From Massariosphaeria phaeospora (Eukaryota; Ascomycota; Dothideomycetes; Pleosporales), in NCBI GenBank assembly GCA_011032825.1, contig JAADJZ010000007.1:1178001-1242000 (forward strand): a DNA stretch of 64,000 nt, given 5' to 3'. Positions 21,055-31,719 of this stretch are shown here, in pieces (within the stretch, counting starts at the first letter, position 1; every line of letters begins with the position of its first letter). The notes beneath the pieces were generated by a model that was given only the letters and a program-made list of their open reading frames with translations, made no database searches and was not told the DNA's origin. The position numbers were made by a program, and so were the translations under genes.

Positions 21055-22635
21055 ATGTCCATTCAACCGTTGATTACCTTCAAGGCCGGACAGTGCGAGC
21101 TCCTGGTTAGTTGTTTGCTACCTGCCGCCCCTCAAGTGCATCTGCTAATCTGTGCAGGATGGCAAGGTGAGGCCGACCAAGACCCCCGGCTACGTATATC
21201 TGTACCAGGGAGACGATGGTTTGTGAAGTGATTCTGCTATCGTACTCTCAACTCACCCTGTTCAGACTTCGTCCACTTCTGCTGGCGGCCCCGCGAGAAG
21301 AGCCGTGACGAGCCCGAAGTCGATCTCATCATGATTCCCGGCGATGGCTCCTTCACGCCGTACACGGGCTCCGAAAGCGGCGCAGACTCAGACAACCTTC
21401 GGTCTCCCACTGATGGCCGCATATTCGTCCTCAAATTCAGCTCCAGTTCACAGCGGTACCTATTTTGGTTACAGTCAAAATCACAGCATTCGGGAGGCGA
21501 TGCGAGCTGGTTCAGCGAGCGGGACCAAAAAATTGGCCAGGTCGTGGACCTTCTCTTAAATGGTGAAGAGGTCGATGTTCAGGGAGAGCTCGCAAGTGTT
21601 CAGAAGCCCAGCGGTGGTGATGAAGACGATGCTATGGAGGACGTCGAAGACACAGACCAGTCCGCCAATCGAAATCGCCATGGGAGCACGGGAGGCGCAG
21701 GAGCTGATGCTACCGGCGGTGATATCCGAGAAGAGGGTGAAGAAGCTCGGGAAGGCGGTGCCGATGGTGGGCGAGCGTAGGTTTTCCTGATATTTCGAAC
21801 TTTCCTCGGCATGGTCGGCGTCTCGGCGCAGTCGATCATCCAGCAAAAATGCGAGCAGCAGGAGAGGATGCGAGCTTCAAAATGATCGCACAGTCACGAT
21901 AAGGCGTATAGGGCCAGAATGTCTCTATGTCTCTACGACACCGTAGTGCTACACATGTGTATAGCAGACACAATACCCCTTCTATGTCATGACTCCATCC
22001 TCTTCTCGCTGCGCCGCGACGCTGGATCTGTTACTCTGTTTCTTGACTCTGTATTCATACTGACACCCAACAGGGCTGCAGCGGGCTCTAGCGATGCTTC
22101 CGCTGTCGTACAGAATTTCCTCAAATCGCTGAAGGGCGGCAATCTCAGCGGTAACCAATCATCGCAACAAGACCAGTTCACAACTCTTCTCGATCTCCTG
22201 TCCCCCAACACCACCATTCCCCTTATCGACAAAGCTCCAGAGTCCCTCATCGACGCTCTTTGCGCAAACCTCCCACCCATCATCCTTCTCCTCGCTCAGG
22301 AGATCGAAGACGTCGGCGAGATCGACCCTGAATCTGAAGTTGCTCAAGCTGCAATCCAAGCTCTCGAGCTAGACGAAAAGAAAGATGTTCTGCGACGAGT
22401 GTTGAGATCTCCACAGATGAGGCAGAGCCTGGGGAGCTTGACAGTTGCGTTGCGGGATGGCGGTCTACCGAACGTGAGCCAGGCGCTGGAGATTGATGTC
22501 GCGAATGGCGGCTTTATGAGGGGCGGCGGTATGCCTCTTGGTGGCGGAGATGCCGTGAAGGCCTTCTTGGAAGGTGTGAAGAAGACTGTGGAAAAGGATG
22601 GCGATGAAGATGAGGATACCATGGACACTGATTGA
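21055..22635 (+). CDS. RPN13: proteasome ubiquitin receptor Rpn13 (ADRM1)
   Basis: Four exons, 21055-21105, 21158-21218, 21266-21776 and 22074-22635, give 394 residues. The N-terminus is the Pru domain (ITFKAGQCELL, KTPGYVYLYQGDDDFVHFCWRPR, then LFWLQSKS), which docks on the proteasome base and binds ubiquitin. An acidic and Gly-rich linker follows. The C-terminal half is the DEUBAD domain that binds and activates the deubiquitinase UCH37/Uch-L5. The last intron is 297 nt, several times longer than most in the window. Its donor GC|GTAGGT carries an in-frame TAG, so keeping the intron would stop the protein just after the linker and leave a Pru-only form like budding-yeast Rpn13. It is divergent from RPL6. 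Confidence 0.93.
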
Positions 22636-23011
22636 TGGGCATTCAAGTGAGTGGCCCACTACTATGCAATGCATACATCCAAGGTCAACTCGGTATCTTC
22701 GGCTAGACGGGAAGATACACTTCATCCGATCATGAGAACGTCCTTCTCCAGCCATCTGAACTCATACTAGAGTCCCATGATACAAAATGATATCTAATTT
22801 AGATATCATATTTTGCGTCAGAACTTAACACTGAAAGCAATCCTCGCACGATTTCCTATCTTACACATGCTATTGGTAAACACTGGCTTCCGCCGTAGAT
22901 CATACTACCCATGTGTCATTCTAGGTATTTGAGGACATTAACATCTTTCTCCCCTGTTGTGTATGCAGGCATTTCCTTGCCTTGCGAACACAACACTGCC
23001 AATACTACAAG
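22636..23011. other. 3' flanks of converging RPN13 and an orphan gene
   Basis: AT-rich near 22775-22815, with an ATGATATC/GATATCAT-like inverted repeat that could form a hairpin. No gene seen. Confidence 0.4.
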
Positions 23012-23686
23012 TTAGGGTTCTTGATCTCGCCTATCCCTCTCCCGTTGCGCTCCTCTCCGAGGCCGCTCCCTGTTGACCGACTCCATCCTCTCCATCTCCG
23101 CGACTATATTGATCAAACCAACTCGCTCGGGTATCTGACTCACGCCCGCAAGTTCAGGCAAGTCCGCAATCCGCGTTCCTGGGTGCATGATTCTGTAGTC
23201 GTTGATCCAGCGATTGCGTTGCCATGTCCATTCAGGTCGCATGTAGCAGGCTAGACAGGGGTATCGAGAGGGAGGGAGGTAGCGTCGAAAGAATGTGGAA
23301 CAGTAATGTGGGTTAGGAGTAGCGGAGCGTGATGAGAGTGTCGTTGAACCTGGAGACGAAGGCCGGGTTGGAGGATGGGAGTGTAAGGATGTATACACCG
23401 ACAAGGGGGCATCGATCGGAGGACGTCCCCGGCCCCTAGAGGGAGTGGAATGGCGAAACCCATTAACTAGAGGCTGTTGTCTTTGCACAGGTCGGGTTCC
23501 AGCAGTAGTAGATGTACTGCGCTGGTGCTGCGTAGAAACCGGAGAAGGGGGAAACCAAGTCGTGGTCGATGTTTCAATGTACGGATCCCAGTCGAGATAT
23601 GCGGATGCTATGGCGGGCGGACACGGAGTCGTTGTGATTTCTTTGTCGTGCCCGCAAGCATAGATTTGTAATAGAATAACGCACAT
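23012..23686 (-). CDS. orphan protein with scattered Cys pairs
   Basis: This is a single-exon frame of 224 residues. It begins MCVILLQIYACGHDKE and has a second Cys at residue 22. The middle is Ser/Thr/Pro-rich. The second half is basic and aromatic, with YCSTFFRRYLPPSRYPCLACY followed by Trp-rich and Arg-rich segments. The CxxC and nearby Cys/His residues could bind a metal ion, but no known zinc-finger pattern fits. The composition is too structured for a chance frame and the antisense frames are shorter. I do not recognise the family. It is divergent from CCT1, 567 bp away. Confidence 0.55.
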   Translation of the reverse strand: MCVILLQIYACGHDKEITTTPCPPAIASAYLDWDPYIETSTTTWFPPSPVSTQHQRSTSTTAGTRPVQRQQPLVNGFRHSTPSRGRGRPPIDAPLSVYTSLHSHPPTRPSSPGSTTLSSRSATPNPHYCSTFFRRYLPPSRYPCLACYMRPEWTWQRNRWINDYRIMHPGTRIADLPELAGVSQIPERVGLINIVAEMERMESVNRERPRRGAQRERDRRDQEP

Positions 23687-24253
23687 GATGGGGTTCTTAG
23701 TTAGGTATAGGGAAGCAGATAAAAAGTTACGGGGAATTAGGGAATTGGCAAGCTAGATATAGGAAAATAATGGAATTGGTCCGTGAAGGAACAAGGCAAC
23801 CGCATAGCGCGCACCGAACCTTCTGCTTGCGCGCGTTGTGAATTGTGTCTTCGTGTCAAGTGAGAGTGACTTAGTGTACAACGACAGCATGAACCTAGTG
23901 TCATGTCCTTGCCCAGGTGGTGGTGAAGCAAACGTATTGTGTTTGTTCGTGGCCATATTGGTGGTGAATTTTGTATTATATGTGGAAATTTAGCATCTAA
24001 ATGGACCTGTTTGCAGCTCTGCGCATTTCGATATGAGGGAGAGGACTACAGTCGGATATTCGAACTGGTATAAAGAAAAAAGATGTAGAGTGTTGATCTG
24101 AGGTCTGGAGCGGCTACCACAGATTGGGTGGGATGACTTAGCGTCGGCGCTGGAAAAAGTCCTTCTCCGACCCGGTCCCTGCGCGCCAGAATTTCTAGAC
24201 CGCGTTGAAGGCAGCGAAAACACAGCGAGAAAACAGCTACAACACTCAGCAAC
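23687..24253. promoter_or_regulatory. upstream region shared by the Cys-pair orphan and CCT1
   Basis: 567 bp between divergent start codons. No motif could be assigned with confidence. Confidence 0.4.
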
Positions 24254-26075
24254 ATGGCAGGAATTTTCGAGCAACAACGCAATGCAGGCACCCTCTGTCA
24301 GTTTCTGAAGCTACCCCGAGAACAAACTATCGCTAACATTATGATTCAGTCCTCGGCGGGTCCAAAATTAGCGGCCAGGACATCCGTGACCAGAACGTCC
24401 AGGCAACGGCAGCAATTGCGAATGTCGTCAAGTCCTCGTTCGGTCCTTCAGGCCTCGATAAAATGATGGTCGACGATATCGGCGACGTGACCGTGACCAA
24501 CGACGGCGCCACAATCCTCAGCTTGCTCGATGTGAACCACCCCGCGGGCAAAATCCTTGTCGATCTGGCGCAACAACAAGACAGGGAGGTCGGAGATGGC
24601 ACGACCTCGGTCGTAATAATAGCGGCGGAGCTGTTAGCACGAGCAAACGAGCTTATGAAGAACAAGATTCACCCCACTACCATCATCACCGGTTACAGGC
24701 TGGCACTGCGGGAGGCCGTTAAGTACATGAACGAGAACATCAGCACGAAAGTGGACACTCTAGGCCGAGACAGTCTGATCAACATTGCGAAGACATCCAT
24801 GTCGAGTAAGATAATCGGCTCCGATTCGGATTTCTTCGCCAATATGGTTGTGGACGCCATGCAGGCTGTAAAGATGACGAATAACAAGGGCGAGATCAAA
24901 TACCCTGTCAAAGCTGTGAATATCCTCAAGGCCCACGGAAAGGGAGTTAGGGAGTCATTGTTGATCAAAGGATACGCCCTCAACTGCACAGTCGCATCGC
25001 AAGCTATGAAGACGCGCATCACCGACGCAAAAATTGCATGCTTAGACATTAACCTCCAGAAAGAGCGGATGAAACTGGGTGTGCACATCACAATCGACGA
25101 CCCCGCGCAGTTGGAGAAGATTCGGGAACGGGAGGCTGGAATCGTCATCGAGCGCGTGGAGATGATTCTTAAGGCAGGTGCGAATGTGGTTCTTACAACG
25201 AAGGGCATCGACGACTTGTGCCTGAAATACTTCATTGAAAAGGACGCTATGGCAGTTCGGAGATGTAAGAAAGAGGACCTGAGGAGGATAGCAAAGGCGA
25301 CTGGAGCTACTCTTGTGGGCACACTATCAGATCTCAACGGCGATGAGAAATTCGACCCGTCGCTTTTGGGCTCAGCAGAAGAGGTGGTACAAGAGCGGAT
25401 TTCTGATGACGAGTGTATTCTGGTCAAGGGCACAAAAGCTTTCTCGTCGGCATCGATCATCTTGCGGGGCGCGAACGATCTCGCACTAGACGAGATGGAG
25501 CGATCAGTCCACGACTCGCTTTCGGCCGTCAAGCGCACACTCGAGAGCGGACGCATTGTGCCAGGTGCAGGTGCCGTGGAGACTGCTCTACACATCTACC
25601 TCGAAGAGTGGGCAACGTCAGTGGTAAGCGCGACTTGATATCTATTATTCTAATAATCACTCGCTAACATGACTCCCAGGGCTCCCGCGAACAACTCGCC
25701 ATCGCAGCATTCGCCTCCTCCCTCCTCGCCATCCCCAAAACCCTCGCCATAAACGCCGCAAAAGACGCCACCGAGCTCGTCGCAAATCTCCGCTCCCGAC
25801 ACGCCCTCTCCCAACGCACGACTTCGGACCCCACCACGCCTGAGAACGCCAAACAGCTCGCTCGCGCCAAGAATTACAAGAACTACGGCCTGGATCTGAC
25901 GAACGGAAAGGTCCACGACAGCTTGAAGGCCGGTGTTCTGGAGCCCAGCATGAGCAAGGTGAAGCAGTTGAAGAGTGCGGTTGAAGCATGTGTGGCGATT
26001 ATGCGGATTGACACGTTGATCGCTTTGGATCCAGAGGAGAGGGGCGGTGGAGATGATGATGGACATGGACATTAG
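24254..26075 (+). CDS. CCT1: T-complex protein 1 subunit alpha (CCT1)
   Basis: Three exons, 24254-24296, 24350-25623 and 25680-26075, give 570 residues, close to the usual size of about 560. The start [18 protein letters not shown], the [11 protein letters not shown] segment and the C-terminal [14 protein letters not shown] / [15 protein letters not shown] block mark the alpha subunit among the eight. The ATP-binding and hydrolysis motifs are intact: [25 protein letters not shown] and the GAGAVE segment near the end. The protein is one of eight subunits of the cytosolic chaperonin ring that folds actin and tubulin. The first exon is 43 nt, and the last intron (56 nt) contains GCTAAC. Confidence 0.96.
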
Positions 26076-26322
26076 AGCGCCTGGGTTTGATGGAGCTGGG
26101 CTGACCCATGGCAATTAGCTTGTCGTGCGGATTCTAGACATGACTCATGTCACCTCATAGCGATGAAAATGCAAGAGTGTAATATCACTGCAGATGACAA
26201 AATTCGCTCTACAGCACTGTACTTGCGAAAGCATCAAGCCAGGACAATATGTTGATCGGCAATAAAACATGACGCCGAAATGATATACAATCTAAATATG
26301 CGACCGTGGTACATTATTGTCA

Positions 26323-26688
26323 CTAAAACCCCAGCACCGCCCGGGCACTTCTCATCCACGACGCCGTGAGCCCCCTTCCTCTCCCCGCTCCATTCCAGCG
26401 CGCAAGGACGCCCCAAAGACAGCCCAGCAGCACAAAGAAAGGGAAGAGGACCGTAAACCGCGCCGCAACCCGGAAATTCCCGCACAATATCCTTCGTCCT
26501 AATCATGCCGTGCCGAGATAAACATAGACGCCGTAATTGTGCATTGTCAACACAAATGGAAAGGGCCATAACGCATCCCGAATATAACCAGCCGTTGCTT
26601 CTTGTGATGCTTCGAGGGCGTTAAAACCGGACCCCAAAGATCTGATACGGCAGAGGAGTGTATAGTGTGTGTGTATCCCACCGCTCAC
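26323..26688 (-). pseudogene. broken reading frame for a small two-segment membrane protein (in-frame TGA)
   Basis: One minus-strand frame runs from 26688, overlapping the BUD3 stop, to a TAG at 26323-26325. It is interrupted once by TGA at 26503-26505. Before the stop it has a hydrophobic segment (LWPFPFVLTMHNYGVYVYLG). After it there is a second one (FTVLFPFFVLLGCLWGVLARW), and the frame ends WMRSARAVLGF. Two hydrophobic segments in one frame on both sides of a single stop suggest a damaged gene, a missed intron, or stop read-through (the context is TGA-TTA). No ATG start with a promoter is visible upstream. The only ATG in frame is at MHNYG. It could also be chance in the 3' flank of BUD3. 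I know no matching family. Confidence 0.35.
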
Positions 26689-29600
26689 TCCCTTAGCTGC
26701 GCCTTCAAACCAGCGACCTCCCGTTTCAGTCGCGCGTTCTCTTTCCGCAACCTCGCTGCCTCTTCCTCCGAAGCCTTCATGCGGCGATCGACTTCTTCGT
26801 TGCCCTTCCCCTTTCGCACGCTCCGTTCGACTTTCTCCAGTTCCTCGTTGAATCGAGCGTACAGCGCCTCGTTCTCGGCGTTCATGTCGCGATACAGTTG
26901 ATCTAGATGCTTCGCTCGCGCTTCGGAGACTTGGAGGGAGGTCGTCATGTCCTGGGCAATAGACGACGTGCGGCTACAGAGCGCATCAAGAGTGGTCTTT
27001 GTTTGTTTTTCGAGAGCGGCTATGCGGGCTTCGGCTGTCTTGCTTGGGGAAGACTCGTTGGCTGTGGACAGAGGAGCGGATGTTTGCGGTGTCAGCCGCG
27101 GAGTGCTCCGAGCGGTCAGTTCATGTCCTATAGCACTGAGCTCATGTTGCAAGTCCTTCGACGCGGTTTCGATGTCTCGCTGTTGATTCTGCAAACGTTC
27201 GCGAAGTTTCTGTGGGCTCTGCATTTTGAGCTTCTTCGGTGGGTTGGCAGAGCTACCGGCCTTGGTCGGAGACCGCGGAGTAGACGGCGGTAACTTGACC
27301 GTGTTCCCAGATGTAGGCCGTTCCAAGAGTCCGGTACCGATGGGTTTGAGTGTTGGAATATTCGAAATCGAATCGGGGCGCTTCTTGGTGGGACTATAGG
27401 ACTTGATGGTTACCTCATCAACAACTTCTGATTTCGCCGAAATTGACTTTGGACGAACGCTCCCGGTCCGTTCCAGAGCATTGGCCGGTGAATTCTCCTT
27501 TCGCATTGGGGATCCGAGACGCGAGGGTGTTGGGATAGCCGATTGCTTCGCTGGGGAGGGCGTAGTGCGGGATGGAGTGCGTGGCGAAGCGCTTATCTGC
27601 CGTGCATTTCGATGTGAAGAATCAGGCCGACGAGGTGTCTGTGGAGACCACGTAGGCGCATCGTTAGCATCCTGCAATGTCTTGAGATCACTTAGAGAGG
27701 AGCGTCGCTTCTTGCGGGGAGGCCCGACAGTGGTCGGTACCTCTTCAATGTTTTTCAATCCGCCCAAAAACGATCGACCATGTGGGCTCGCATTGCCTTC
27801 GAAGGTGAACGCACCCAATACCGTGGGACGATCGCGGGAAGAAGGACGTTTGGGAGAAGTGCGCACACTCGTATCTGTGGAGTTAGAACGGCCAAGTGAA
27901 GCAGGCCCAGCTTTGGACACACTGGACGGTTGTGTCTCAGCTCCATGACTGTTCTTGCTCAGTGAACGCCACAGCGAACCCACTTTAGACTCATTCTCAG
28001 ACTTGCTGTTCTCCCTTGTCAAAGTGCTAAAACCAAAGCGCTTCCTGAGGGAGGTGTTCGAATTGACCGAGCTCGCAGTAGCAGTGCGGCCTCGAGAATC
28101 TATAGAACCGTAGTTGGGAGTATTGACACCGCTAGACTGTGTGGGGAACAACACATCAATATCCTGGATGAAACGGTCGACTAAGGAGATGAAGTCGTTT
28201 GCACTGCCTTCAGGCACAAGCATTTCGGCGAAAGCTGCAGTTAAGACGCCACGATCGCCATCATTTGCAGTCCCATCGAGCAGCTCCGCAAGTAATTTAA
28301 TGATTGCTCGAAGTGATCGTTGGTTTTGCGGAGACATTTCGTTGAATGTAGTGCGGAAGGACTCCTCGAATTCGCCCGGGTACATACTATCGGACTTCGT
28401 TTGCAACGAAACGAGCGTTGTATGCGAGATGATAGGGCCCATCTTCTCCCGCCATGCGATGTTGAGGAATTTCTCTAACGTGGCAAACAGAACATCCACA
28501 GGTGACTGGGAAGCTAGCTCTAGATTTGACGAATTTTCTAGAAGAGCATTATAGAGTTCATTGACTGCAAGCTCGTCGGCCACAGATCTCGCGCGAACTG
28601 AGCGCCCAACTATATTCCCCTTTCGAGCGTGTAGTGCGAAAATGAGACTGGCCAAAGACCCCTCTAGTTTGGCCAGTGGGTCAGTAGGTTCAGCATCTGC
28701 ATTGAAACTAACCGTCTTATTCGACGATGTTGGTCGAGACAACTCGCCGTCCCGGCTGTGCGTGCGTGTTGGTCCTGGATGTGTCGGAGGCGCCATCCGA
28801 GGGATATCTCCTAGCGACGAAGGGTTCCGTTGAAGTTTTCGAGACCCACCTTCTTTGCCTATGCTACCTCCGAAGAGATTCGATAGCAGTTTGACTGGAG
28901 AGTGTGGCCGGCTCTTTCCCTCTTGTTGGACTTCATCGTTATCAGTCTGGAGTTTGAGTGACTTCAAGAGCTGTAGATTACGGAAGAGGTAGGCTTCAGC
29001 CAATGCGGGATTCTTGATACTGTTGCGCGACTGAAAGAAGTTGCCCAATCGCTTCGTAAGCACTGGCAGGAACTCGACATCTGTTAGTTTGTCCCGCGTT
29101 CCGTACCCATTTACTCCACTAGTCTCCACCAGAAAGAGGCCATCGTCCCCAGTGGAGATTGTGACAATTATCTCAACACCATTGTCACCTACTCGTGCGA
29201 CACTCTGAGGGTTTGGTGCAGCTACGATGATTTGTACCTTCGCAGGTTCTTTGCGGCCATCGATGGGCTGGTTTCCAAGGTCTTCGGAGATCGCTGAGAA
29301 CAGACTCAGCTCGCCTGAAAGGCTCCGTACTTCCCATTTGTAGCTTTCTCGTTCGGATTCGGGATACCGACCTTCCACCCTCGCCTTTGTCACTTCTTCT
29401 ACAAACCTTTGGGCTTTGCCTTCATATGCTCCCTGCAAGAAGAACATCCGTGTGCCAATATTCTGCTTGTCACGACTCCGCGGTCGCCCGGATTGGCTCG
29501 TAGAAGGCGTTGGTGAAAGAAGCTGAAGAATGTTACCCTCAGAATGCTCACTGAGAAAAACTTCCCCAAGTTTCAGTTGTTGGTGAAAGATGAGCTCTGC

Positions 29601-31265
29601 AGAGCCCGAGTACGCGTCAGCAAACTTGGGATTGTCCAGGTCGGCGACCAGGCTACGAGCAGTAACGGTGCAGCCGCTGGGTTTGTGCAGCATGAGCAGA
29701 AAATCGGTAAAGATAAGGAAGACGCCAGAGATCGTTCCAGGACCGTGAAGCTCTCCATGGTATGGCGCTGGGAGTTCCACGAAATCGATGGCAGTGACGA
29801 GCCGCCCCTGTGGATAGAACGAGAGGGGCCAGGAAAACACCATCTTACGCAAACGGTCGAGGACCTTTAAGTGCTGAGCTGAAGGACCGTCCCTGGAGCA
29901 GATCTCGGAAATAATGTCCCTGGCCTTGAGGAATGTCTTGGTGGCGGGGTGTCTGACGGGAAGCTGCTTGACAATGTTGTCAATGTACAGATTGTAACGG
30001 GGGAGTCTTTGAACAGGTTCGATGAGCATGGACATAAGCTGTTGCTCTCCGGTCTCGTAAACTCTCTTCGAGAAACTGGAGCTCGTGTCTTTCATGAAGA
30101 CCCTTAGTAGTTGGGAAAACTCGGAGTGTGCCCCTATGTACTCGGTGTAGGAGTCGGCAAACTGTGGAAACCACTCAGTCAGCGCTTTTGCAAGCGCCAG
30201 AGCCCCAGTGACATCCGCAGGGTCCTTTTGTCCCCGTAATGGCGCAACAAAGATATCATCAGTCGCCTTTTCGATATCCTCTATGGCATCGTTCTCTGTC
30301 TCTTCCAGAATGACACGTATAGTCTCCAGAAATCTGGAGTTGATATCGAGTATCTTGTCGAGGCTAGGGGGAAATAGTCCTTTCAACGCCTGTTCGGTTG
30401 GGCTGGTGCTGCTAGAAGTTTTGTGCTTTGCTTTCGCCCGGAAGTCAACCGCTACGTTGTTTACCAAGTCATGAACCTTGTTCACATAGTTCTCCTCCGT
30501 ATCCAGAAGCTCACACATCTCCCTCCGGAGGTTCTCTTTTTGGTTCCTCGAAAATGACTGGGTCCGATTCAGAGCGGTCGGCTTTGAGGGTGCTCGTCGA
30601 AGTTTGCTAGTTGGCAGGAAAGCCACATCCCCGAAGAGTTTCACCACTGGCGCGTATTGACCGTATCGTTGTCGAAGCACCTCGTCTTCTGACTCGTCAA
30701 ACTGGGCAGATTCCCGCGCGTTGTCCACCTTTTGGATGCTACCTGGTGGTAGTACGACGTCCAGGTCCAGCCATGACAAAGTCTGCTCGCCGAGGGCATG
30801 TCGTACGTCCACGATGATGTCTGCAGTGTTTTCAACCCGGACCATGCGTGCCGCAACCATGGCTGCGTGCGACTCCGAAAAGAGCTTTGGGGCAGAGGGC
30901 AGTCGGCCCATGGTGCTGTATTGCCTCTCCCACGCATTCTTGGTCTCAATGGGAAGCTCAATAAAGTATTTGTACAGACTGAAGGCAAGGCCGCGGCAGA
31001 TTTCGTCGCCCTGCTCTTCCCGGGGAAGACAGGTAACAGCGTTGTAGAAGGTAGCGGTGGGAGAGATGATTAGACGGGCGAAGTTCTGCAGTCCGGCTGG
31101 CGTGAAGATATGGGCTTGGATGCGAGAGTGCGTCGCCTGCGTCGAGGTCGCGGTCGGGCCGTAGAAGATGAGAACGGGAGACTTGGACAGGAGCTCGTCG
31201 GTGGTGTAGAAGAGCGACAAGTCGCTGGCGGAGAGCGCCGCGGGCTCGGGGTTGATGGTGACCAT
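26685..31265 (-). CDS. BUD3: BUD3-like Rho guanine nucleotide exchange factor
   Basis: An uninterrupted frame of 1526 residues starts at the ATG at 31265. The N-terminal 240 residues match the opening region of fungal Bud3 proteins. A DH (RhoGEF) domain covers about 246-458, with LLDTEENYVNKVHDLVNN, GLFPPSLDKILDIN and LIEPVQRLPRYNLYIDNI. A PH-like segment follows (VFLIFTDFLLMLHKP). The long middle is Ser/Pro/Lys-rich and probably phosphorylated. The last 130 residues form a coiled coil. In filamentous fungi Bud3 activates the Rho4 GTPase, marks the future septum and works with Bud4. The lack of introns in 4.6 kb is unusual for this window. It is divergent from DCC1. Confidence 0.85.
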   Translation of the reverse strand: MVTINPEPAALSASDLSLFYTTDELLSKSPVLIFYGPTATSTQATHSRIQAHIFTPAGLQNFARLIISPTATFYNAVTCLPREEQGDEICRGLAFSLYKYFIELPIETKNAWERQYSTMGRLPSAPKLFSESHAAMVAARMVRVENTADIIVDVRHALGEQTLSWLDLDVVLPPGSIQKVDNARESAQFDESEDEVLRQRYGQYAPVVKLFGDVAFLPTSKLRRAPSKPTALNRTQSFSRNQKENLRREMCELLDTEENYVNKVHDLVNNVAVDFRAKAKHKTSSSTSPTEQALKGLFPPSLDKILDINSRFLETIRVILEETENDAIEDIEKATDDIFVAPLRGQKDPADVTGALALAKALTEWFPQFADSYTEYIGAHSEFSQLLRVFMKDTSSSFSKRVYETGEQQLMSMLIEPVQRLPRYNLYIDNIVKQLPVRHPATKTFLKARDIISEICSRDGPSAQHLKVLDRLRKMVFSWPLSFYPQGRLVTAIDFVELPAPYHGELHGPGTISGVFLIFTDFLLMLHKPSGCTVTARSLVADLDNPKFADAYSGSAELIFHQQLKLGEVFLSEHSEGNILQLLSPTPSTSQSGRPRSRDKQNIGTRMFFLQGAYEGKAQRFVEEVTKARVEGRYPESERESYKWEVRSLSGELSLFSAISEDLGNQPIDGRKEPAKVQIIVAAPNPQSVARVGDNGVEIIVTISTGDDGLFLVETSGVNGYGTRDKLTDVEFLPVLTKRLGNFFQSRNSIKNPALAEAYLFRNLQLLKSLKLQTDNDEVQQEGKSRPHSPVKLLSNLFGGSIGKEGGSRKLQRNPSSLGDIPRMAPPTHPGPTRTHSRDGELSRPTSSNKTVSFNADAEPTDPLAKLEGSLASLIFALHARKGNIVGRSVRARSVADELAVNELYNALLENSSNLELASQSPVDVLFATLEKFLNIAWREKMGPIISHTTLVSLQTKSDSMYPGEFEESFRTTFNEMSPQNQRSLRAIIKLLAELLDGTANDGDRGVLTAAFAEMLVPEGSANDFISLVDRFIQDIDVLFPTQSSGVNTPNYGSIDSRGRTATASSVNSNTSLRKRFGFSTLTRENSKSENESKVGSLWRSLSKNSHGAETQPSSVSKAGPASLGRSNSTDTSVRTSPKRPSSRDRPTVLGAFTFEGNASPHGRSFLGGLKNIEEVPTTVGPPRKKRRSSLSDLKTLQDANDAPTWSPQTPRRPDSSHRNARQISASPRTPSRTTPSPAKQSAIPTPSRLGSPMRKENSPANALERTGSVRPKSISAKSEVVDEVTIKSYSPTKKRPDSISNIPTLKPIGTGLLERPTSGNTVKLPPSTPRSPTKAGSSANPPKKLKMQSPQKLRERLQNQQRDIETASKDLQHELSAIGHELTARSTPRLTPQTSAPLSTANESSPSKTAEARIAALEKQTKTTLDALCSRTSSIAQDMTTSLQVSEARAKHLDQLYRDMNAENEALYARFNEELEKVERSVRKGKGNEEVDRRMKASEEEAARLRKENARLKREVAGLKAQLRE

Positions 31266-31719
31266 GCTGCAGGTTTGCGTGGTAAACGAGCGACTAAGTT
31301 AGAGGCAGCAGGCTGCTAGGCTAATTGAAAGGCGCTGGCGGCCACGGTGGCATGGCGAGACGGGGCAGTGAGCGATTGTCGGGGTGGGTCGAGGCAGAGT
31401 GCAACGCGTGTTGAGGGAGCGAGCTCGAGTGTAAACAAACCTGGGAAGCTCGAGGACTGCAGGTGTCGCCGAACACGGGCCTAGCTGCAAGCGCGACGCT
31501 GCAGTCGAGTTCGAGCTTGTGGCACAGGAAAGACGTCGTCGCCAGAGAATCTTGGAAAACGCGCCCTGTCCGTGGTTTCTATTCCTGGATGCTGGTCTGT
31601 GGCCTGTGTTTGCGCCTTCCTTGCATCTGATCGCGGCCGCCGATCACCCCTCCACAAACAAAACATCGCGACCGCCCATGCCCGCGCCCGCGCAGCAGCA
31701 CCATCGCTCAACCTCCACC
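31266..31719. promoter_or_regulatory. shared upstream region, BUD3 / DCC1
   Basis: 454 bp between divergent start codons, GC-rich near 31620-31720. No specific site assigned. Confidence 0.45.

Noticed and set aside
23012..23686. Zinc-finger call for the Cys-pair orphan
   Set aside because: The spacing of Cys and His fits no known finger, so only an orphan call is kept.
24693..25595. 300-codon minus-strand frame opposite CCT1
   Set aside because: CCT1 is clearly coding on the plus strand; the antisense frame is a shadow.
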